Below, in pieces: positions 13,996-16,289 of a stretch of 16,289 nt of DNA (the first letter of the stretch is position 1; the number at the start of each line of letters is the position of its first letter). Both the position numbers and the translations under genes were made by a program. The notes under the pieces were generated by a model. The model searched no databases. It was not told where the DNA came from and saw nothing but the letters and a program-made list of their open reading frames with translations. Origin of the DNA: Fibrobacterota bacterium (lineage in GTDB: Bacteria > Fibrobacterota > Chitinivibrionia > Chitinivibrionales > FEN-1185); contig PLWQ01000007.1 in the NCBI GenBank assembly GCA_003165595.1, positions 82,110 to 98,398 on the forward strand, in the 5' to 3' direction.

Positions 13996-14765
13996 ATGAA
14001 TAAATCAATAAACGGATGCTGGTGCAATAGTGAGCATAAGTCGCTATATCCAATCTTAAAGAAATGGTTAAATATTAATTCATTATTTGCGGAACGTGAA
14101 AATGGTCATGGTCCTTGGGGTGATACTGAACGGTCATCTGTTGGTATTTTGGCAGCAGCAGTTTGGAAATCGAACAATTATTGTTTTGAGGAATACCATT
14201 TTGAAAAACGAAATGTTAATGGACAAGGTAAAATTGAAAAAGGCAAATATAAAGGGAGAATAGATATTTGGTTTAGTGCTGCCAAAAGCGAATATGTTGG
14301 AGAAGCAAAAAGATGCTATCCAAAAGCATCATTACGAAATTCAATCAAAATCAATTTGGAAATTAACAAATCAATTAACAACGCAATGTCGCAAGTGAGG
14401 CAAATTAGAGCAATAAGAACAAAGAAAATAGCAATAGTATTTGTTAATCCGCGCTTTAATAATGGGGAAAGTAATTATACAGTGCAGGAGTTTGTAAATA
14501 AAATAACAACAGAAATTGAATGCGATGCAATGGCTTGGGTATTTCCGAAAATATCAAGGAATACTAACGTTCATGATAACGCTAAATTTCCAGGAACAAT
14601 TCTAATAATAAAGGCAAATTAAAACAGAAAAGCACCTAACAACGCGCTAAATCATGACCTTCCGCATTTGCAAACACCCTTGGTTCGCGGTCGGTCGGTT
14701 CTTCATACAAGATTCGTGGTTTGCAAAGAGAAATTGCAGTCGTAGTCAGGCATATTAGCGCGGCG
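13979..14765 (+). mobile_element. Integron gene cassette 1 (putative nuclease)
   Basis: A 787-bp cassette running from TTAGGT to the G of its attC core. The box at its start (GTTAGGT, 13978-13984) is the exact reverse complement of the box opening its attC (ACCTAAC, 14634-14640). This is required because both come from one attC when the cassette is circular. It contains one gene in the canonical orientation. Confidence 0.9.
13996..14622 (+). CDS. Cassette 1 protein, putative PD-(D/E)XK nuclease
   Basis: A 208-residue protein whose family I do not recognise. The ATG lies 12 nt after the cassette core with no ribosome site, common for cassette genes read from an upstream promoter. The central segment GRIDIWF-(7 residues)-YVGEAKR reads as the two active-site strands of the PD-(D/E)XK fold: Asp90, then Glu103-x-Lys105, with hydrophobic residues around each. 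Acidic residues upstream (Glu45, Glu65-66) could supply the helix-1 ligand. The C-terminal half has strand/helix alternation (TKKIAIVFVNPRF, IECDAMAWVFP, GTILIIKAN) consistent with the rest of an alpha/beta nuclease core. Low GC and Lys/Asn/Ile-rich composition set it apart from the backbone. A DNA-targeting defence role is plausible but not shown; a non-catalytic relative is also possible. Confidence 0.65.
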   Translation: MNKSINGCWCNSEHKSLYPILKKWLNINSLFAERENGHGPWGDTERSSVGILAAAVWKSNNYCFEEYHFEKRNVNGQGKIEKGKYKGRIDIWFSAAKSEYVGEAKRCYPKASLRNSIKINLEINKSINNAMSQVRQIRAIRTKKIAIVFVNPRFNNGESNYTVQEFVNKITTEIECDAMAWVFPKISRNTNVHDNAKFPGTILIIKAN

Positions 14766-14771
14766 TTAGGC
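14634..14771 (+). repeat. attC site of cassette 1 (138 bp)
   Basis: It opens with ACCTAAC and closes with GTTAGGC. The inner arms pair: AACGCGCTAA... with ...TTAGCGCGGCGTT, and ATGAC with GTC..GCAT with extrahelical bases. A TTTGCAAACAC block pairs with GTGGTTTGCAAA towards the tip. Length and text closely match the next two sites. Confidence 0.92.
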
Positions 14772-15352
14772 ATTAGAAATTCAATGAATAATACAAATAA
14801 CAATAATACCAATCAATTTACGCCAAACGATCTTACCGTTCTTAATCAGGATTTGAGGAATGTTTCCGGATCACTTTGCGTATTTGGAGATTGGTTTGGG
14901 CGTCCGATGGACAATTTTCACAAAGTAATTAAATTTGAAATCAAACCGGATTATTTAAGAATAGATTTCAATGATGACGAAACGTTGGAAACGTGGAATG
15001 GAAACCATGTTGAAATAAGAAATACACAATTATTAATTCACAATGCTTCTCGGGTTCGGTGGGAATGGTATTACTACGGAAAACCCAAACTACTTAAGAA
15101 TAGGTTCTTTATCGAACATACTGTTGGCGATGATAAGGTAAAAGCGGACTCAAATGCAACTTGGTACAAACCCGAATATCGACCGACCCTGAGAGCACCG
15201 GCTATAAGAATTGGATAAATGCCTAACAACGCGCTCAATCATGACTTTCCGCATTTGCAAACAGCTTTGGTTTGCGGGAGGTCGGTTCTTCATACAAGTT
15301 TTGTGGTTTGCAAAGGTAAAATGCGGTCGTAGTCAAGCATATTAGCGCGGCG
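14766..15352 (+). mobile_element. Integron gene cassette 2 (uncharacterised protein)
   Basis: A 587-bp cassette. Its opening box GTTAGGC (14765-14771) is the exact reverse complement of GCCTAAC (15221-15227), the first box of its own attC. It has one plus-strand gene occupying nearly the whole non-attC part. Confidence 0.9.
14784..15218 (+). CDS. Cassette 2 protein, uncharacterised
   Basis: A 144-residue soluble protein. The open frame extends back into the preceding attC through a TTG at 14721, but the first ATG inside the cassette is 14784, 13 nt after the core, so I start there; no clear ribosome site precedes it. After a low-complexity Asn-rich leader (MNNTNNNNTNQF) comes a compact, aromatic-rich domain: SLCVFGDWFGRPMDN, YLRIDFNDDETLETWNG, LLIHNASRVRWEWYYYG and NRFFIEHTV. 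It ends in WYKPEYRPTLRAPAIRIG. There is no signal peptide or membrane segment. The WEWYYYGKPK...FIEH stretch seems familiar from small conserved hypothetical proteins, but I cannot name the family or give a function. Confidence 0.75.
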   Translation: MNNTNNNNTNQFTPNDLTVLNQDLRNVSGSLCVFGDWFGRPMDNFHKVIKFEIKPDYLRIDFNDDETLETWNGNHVEIRNTQLLIHNASRVRWEWYYYGKPKLLKNRFFIEHTVGDDKVKADSNATWYKPEYRPTLRAPAIRIG

Positions 15353-15358
15353 TTATTT
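15221..15358 (+). repeat. attC site of cassette 2 (138 bp)
   Basis: It opens GCCTAAC and closes GTTATTT. It shares with the previous site the CATGAC, CCGCATTTGCAAACA, GGTCGGTTCTTCATACAAG, GTGGTTTGCAAAG and GCATATTAGCGCGGCGTT blocks. The closing box departs from the usual GTTRRRY consensus but is matched by the AAATAAC that opens the next attC. Confidence 0.92.
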
Positions 15359-15371
15359 TGCAAGCCGCGAA

Positions 15372-15555
15372 ATCGCCCTCCGGGCGATGGATTAATACAA
15401 AGAGATCAGAGAAGACAAAAGAGATTTAATACAATTGAGAATAAGAATGGCGCGCTGGTGGGCTTAAATGGCGGGAATTGCGCCAAGACAATTAAGACAA
15501 ATACGAATTGAAAACGATAATAAAAAGCAGCGTCGCACTCCCCCGTGCTCGCTGC
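15372..15555 (+). ncRNA. Candidate structured RNA in cassette 3
   Basis: The non-attC part of this cassette has no gene longer than 35 codons. It is bounded by strong hairpins at 15372-15388 and 15527-15555, themselves enclosed by 17-18 nt complementary ends. Small RNAs encoded by ORF-less integron cassettes are known from Xanthomonas. No promoter with both boxes is evident, and the strand is assumed from cassette orientation. Confidence 0.3.
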
Positions 15556-15575
15556 GAGGCGGCTTGCGAAAATAA
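15468..15575 (+). CDS. Possible 35-residue small ORF in cassette 3
   Basis: An ATG frame starting at 15468 gives a basic 35-residue peptide (MAGIAPRQLRQIRIENDNKK, then QRRTPPCSLRGGLRK). It stops at a TAA lying inside the AAATAAC box of the attC, the same stop placement as the gene of cassette 4. There is no ribosome site and no recognisable motif, and it overlaps the strong hairpin at 15527-15555. It may be chance; I list it because it is the only candidate gene in this cassette. Confidence 0.2.
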   Translation: MAGIAPRQLRQIRIENDNKKQRRTPPCSLRGGLRK

Positions 15576-15707
15576 CAAGGCGTTAAATCATGACTGTCCG
15601 CGTCTGCAAACACCTTTTGCGTGCCAGCACTCTCCCACTATCGGAAAAGTGGTGGTTTGCGGAGAGAATATGCGGTCGTAGTCCAGCATATTAACGCCGC
15701 GTTAGCC
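15570..15707 (+). repeat. attC site of cassette 3 (138 bp)
   Basis: It opens AAATAAC and closes GTTAGCC. The inner arms GGCGTTAA / TTAACGCC differ from the GCGCTAA / TTAGCGC of the other sites but stay paired, a compensatory change that supports selection on the folded strand. The central tip is diverged from the first two sites, yet total length is the same. Confidence 0.92.
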
Positions 15708-15737
15708 TTGAAATAATCAAGGCATTGAGGAGTATGA

Positions 15738-16271
15738 ATGAATATCTATTTTGAAAAAGAATTTATGCTCGTCTCCTTTCGGAAAAGACAGAAATATATT
15801 GTATGGTCTCATTCTAATTTGGCGAACAAGCTGCTTTTTCTTTTTGCTGCAATTTGTACTATAAATTTGTTTGTTACGGAAACACACGTTGTCGTTGTTG
15901 GAAATTCATCAACACAACAAATAGGTGGAGCGTGGTCAAATACTTCAATTCTACTTCTTATTTTTATTTGTTGTTTCTACCTTCAAAACAATTGGGAATA
16001 TTTCAAACATCTTAGAAAATTAATTGGAATCAATGCAATTCAATTCATTGAATTCAATGAAAACGGAATAAGATATGGTTGGAAAGAATTATGGGAAATT
16101 AAATCATCATGGGTAACCGTAACAAGATATAACCTTAATTCATCTGGAACCATTTCTTTTAGGATATCTGGGAAAAGAATAATTATTAATCGAAATTACT
16201 TTACTGAAAATCAAATTGAAGAGATAAAAATATATTTAGAAAGCAACGAAATAGGAATTAAGAAAGGCTAA
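15738..16271 (+). CDS. Cassette 4 protein, two-TM YcxB-like membrane protein
   Basis: A 177-residue protein with a ribosome site GAGGAG (15727-15732) 5 nt before the ATG, unlike the first two cassette genes. The layout is a short cytoplasmic N-terminus, TM1 (NKLLFLFAAICTINLFV, about residues 30-46), a brief polar loop (NSSTQQIGGAWSN), TM2 (TSILLLIFICCFYLQ, about 69-83) and a C-terminal soluble domain. That domain contains FIEFNENGIRYGWKELWEIKSSWVTVTRY, then SGTISFRISGKRIIINRNYFTENQIEEIKIYL. This resembles the YcxB-like C-terminal domain: an ENGI-x(n)-W strand pair, then a segment ending in R-x-F/Y before the final helix. The family's function is not established. The TAA stop lies inside the GGCTAAC box of its own attC, so gene and recombination site overlap. 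Confidence 0.75.
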   Translation: MNIYFEKEFMLVSFRKRQKYIVWSHSNLANKLLFLFAAICTINLFVTETHVVVVGNSSTQQIGGAWSNTSILLLIFICCFYLQNNWEYFKHLRKLIGINAIQFIEFNENGIRYGWKELWEIKSSWVTVTRYNLNSSGTISFRISGKRIIINRNYFTENQIEEIKIYLESNEIGIKKG

Positions 16272-16289
16272 CATATAGATAAAGGTCCG
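16266..16289 (+). repeat. attC site of cassette 4 (start only)
   Basis: GGCTAAC (16266-16272) is the exact complement of the box at the start of this cassette (15701-15707), so it should be the left end of the next attC. Only 24 bp are visible. The text after the box (ATATAGATAAAGGTCCG) already differs from the other three sites, so this attC may be of a different type. Confidence 0.65.

Larger units (their letters stand above)
15353..15701 (+). mobile_element. Integron cassette 3 (essentially ORF-less, structured)
   Basis: A 349-bp cassette, of which only about 210 bp is not attC. The opening GTTATTT (15352-15358) is the reverse complement of AAATAAC (15570-15576). The complementarity continues far beyond the 7-bp box: GTTATTTTGCAAGCCGC (15352-15368) pairs with GCGGCTTGCGAAAATAAC (15559-15576) with one bulged base. 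Two internal hairpins are visible: ATCGCCC-TCC-GGGCGAT (15372-15388) and a bipartite stem GCAGCG..GCAC / GTGC.CGCTGC (15527-15555). The layout suggests a structured RNA or a cassette kept for its DNA structure. Confidence 0.85.
15702..16289 (+). mobile_element. Integron gene cassette 4 (partial, continues past window)
   Basis: It starts after the G of GTTAGCC (15701-15707). Its own attC opens with the exact complement GGCTAAC at 16266-16272 and is cut by the window end after 24 bp. The array therefore extends further right. Confidence 0.85.

Noticed and set aside
14721-14783. Upstream TTG start for the cassette 2 protein
   Set aside because: It lies inside the preceding attC, outside the cassette. 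The ATG at 14784 is the first start within the cassette.
14634-15707. Similar ~138-bp repeats considered as a CRISPR array
   Set aside because: Repeat length, internal inverted symmetry, GTT/AAC boxes and gene-sized varied spacers fit integron attC sites, not CRISPR.

Overview
The window looks like a chromosomal segment of a Gram-negative bacterium with a GC-rich backbone. It encodes a lipoprotein, a TolC-type outer-membrane channel and an RND pump. It also carries a secreted glycoside hydrolase with a short C-terminal beta-rich tail of the kind seen in the FCB group; that tail and the intergenic repeats suggest an uncultivated FCB lineage, possibly Fibrobacterota. The taxonomy is an inference and not secure. 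No rRNA, tRNA or CRISPR array was seen.

Layout: (1) 1-1348, acetate scavenging: the 3' part of acs followed 27 bp later by a SatP-type acetate transporter. (2) 1349-2010, a repeat-rich gap with two copies of a multi-hairpin element. (3) 2011-3354 (minus), a secreted GH105/GH88-like hydrolase. (4) 3355-3729, a gap with repeat debris and two hairpins. (5) 3730-4296, a small exported protein. (6) 4297-4743, a gap with a third copy of the multi-hairpin element and a strong promoter. (7) 4744-11299, an efflux operon in the order TetR regulator, TolC-like channel, lipoprotein adaptor, HAE-1 RND pump. The adaptor-pump junction is interrupted by an 11-unit heptamer tandem repeat and a truncated four-helix-bundle (S23-type) gene. 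(8) 11300-11573, dispersed-repeat debris. (9) 11574 to the window end, a chromosomal integron.

The integron is the most notable part. A tyrosine recombinase with the IntI-specific insertion lies on the minus strand and carries about 100 extra N-terminal residues. It is divergent from an AT-rich array on the plus strand. After a PIN-toxin/RHH-antitoxin pair come three complete cassettes and one cut by the window end. Their attC sites are each 138 bp where complete. In each cassette the GTT-type box at its start is exactly complementary to the AAC-type box of its own downstream attC, which is the diagnostic property of integron cassettes. Cargo: a putative PD-(D/E)XK nuclease, an uncharacterised 144-residue protein, an essentially ORF-less cassette with long self-complementary ends and internal hairpins, and a two-TM YcxB-like protein. 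The first cassette boundary lies about 1.1 kb from intI, on the far side of the toxin-antitoxin pair, and is preceded by two 18-bp direct repeats that may belong to attI.
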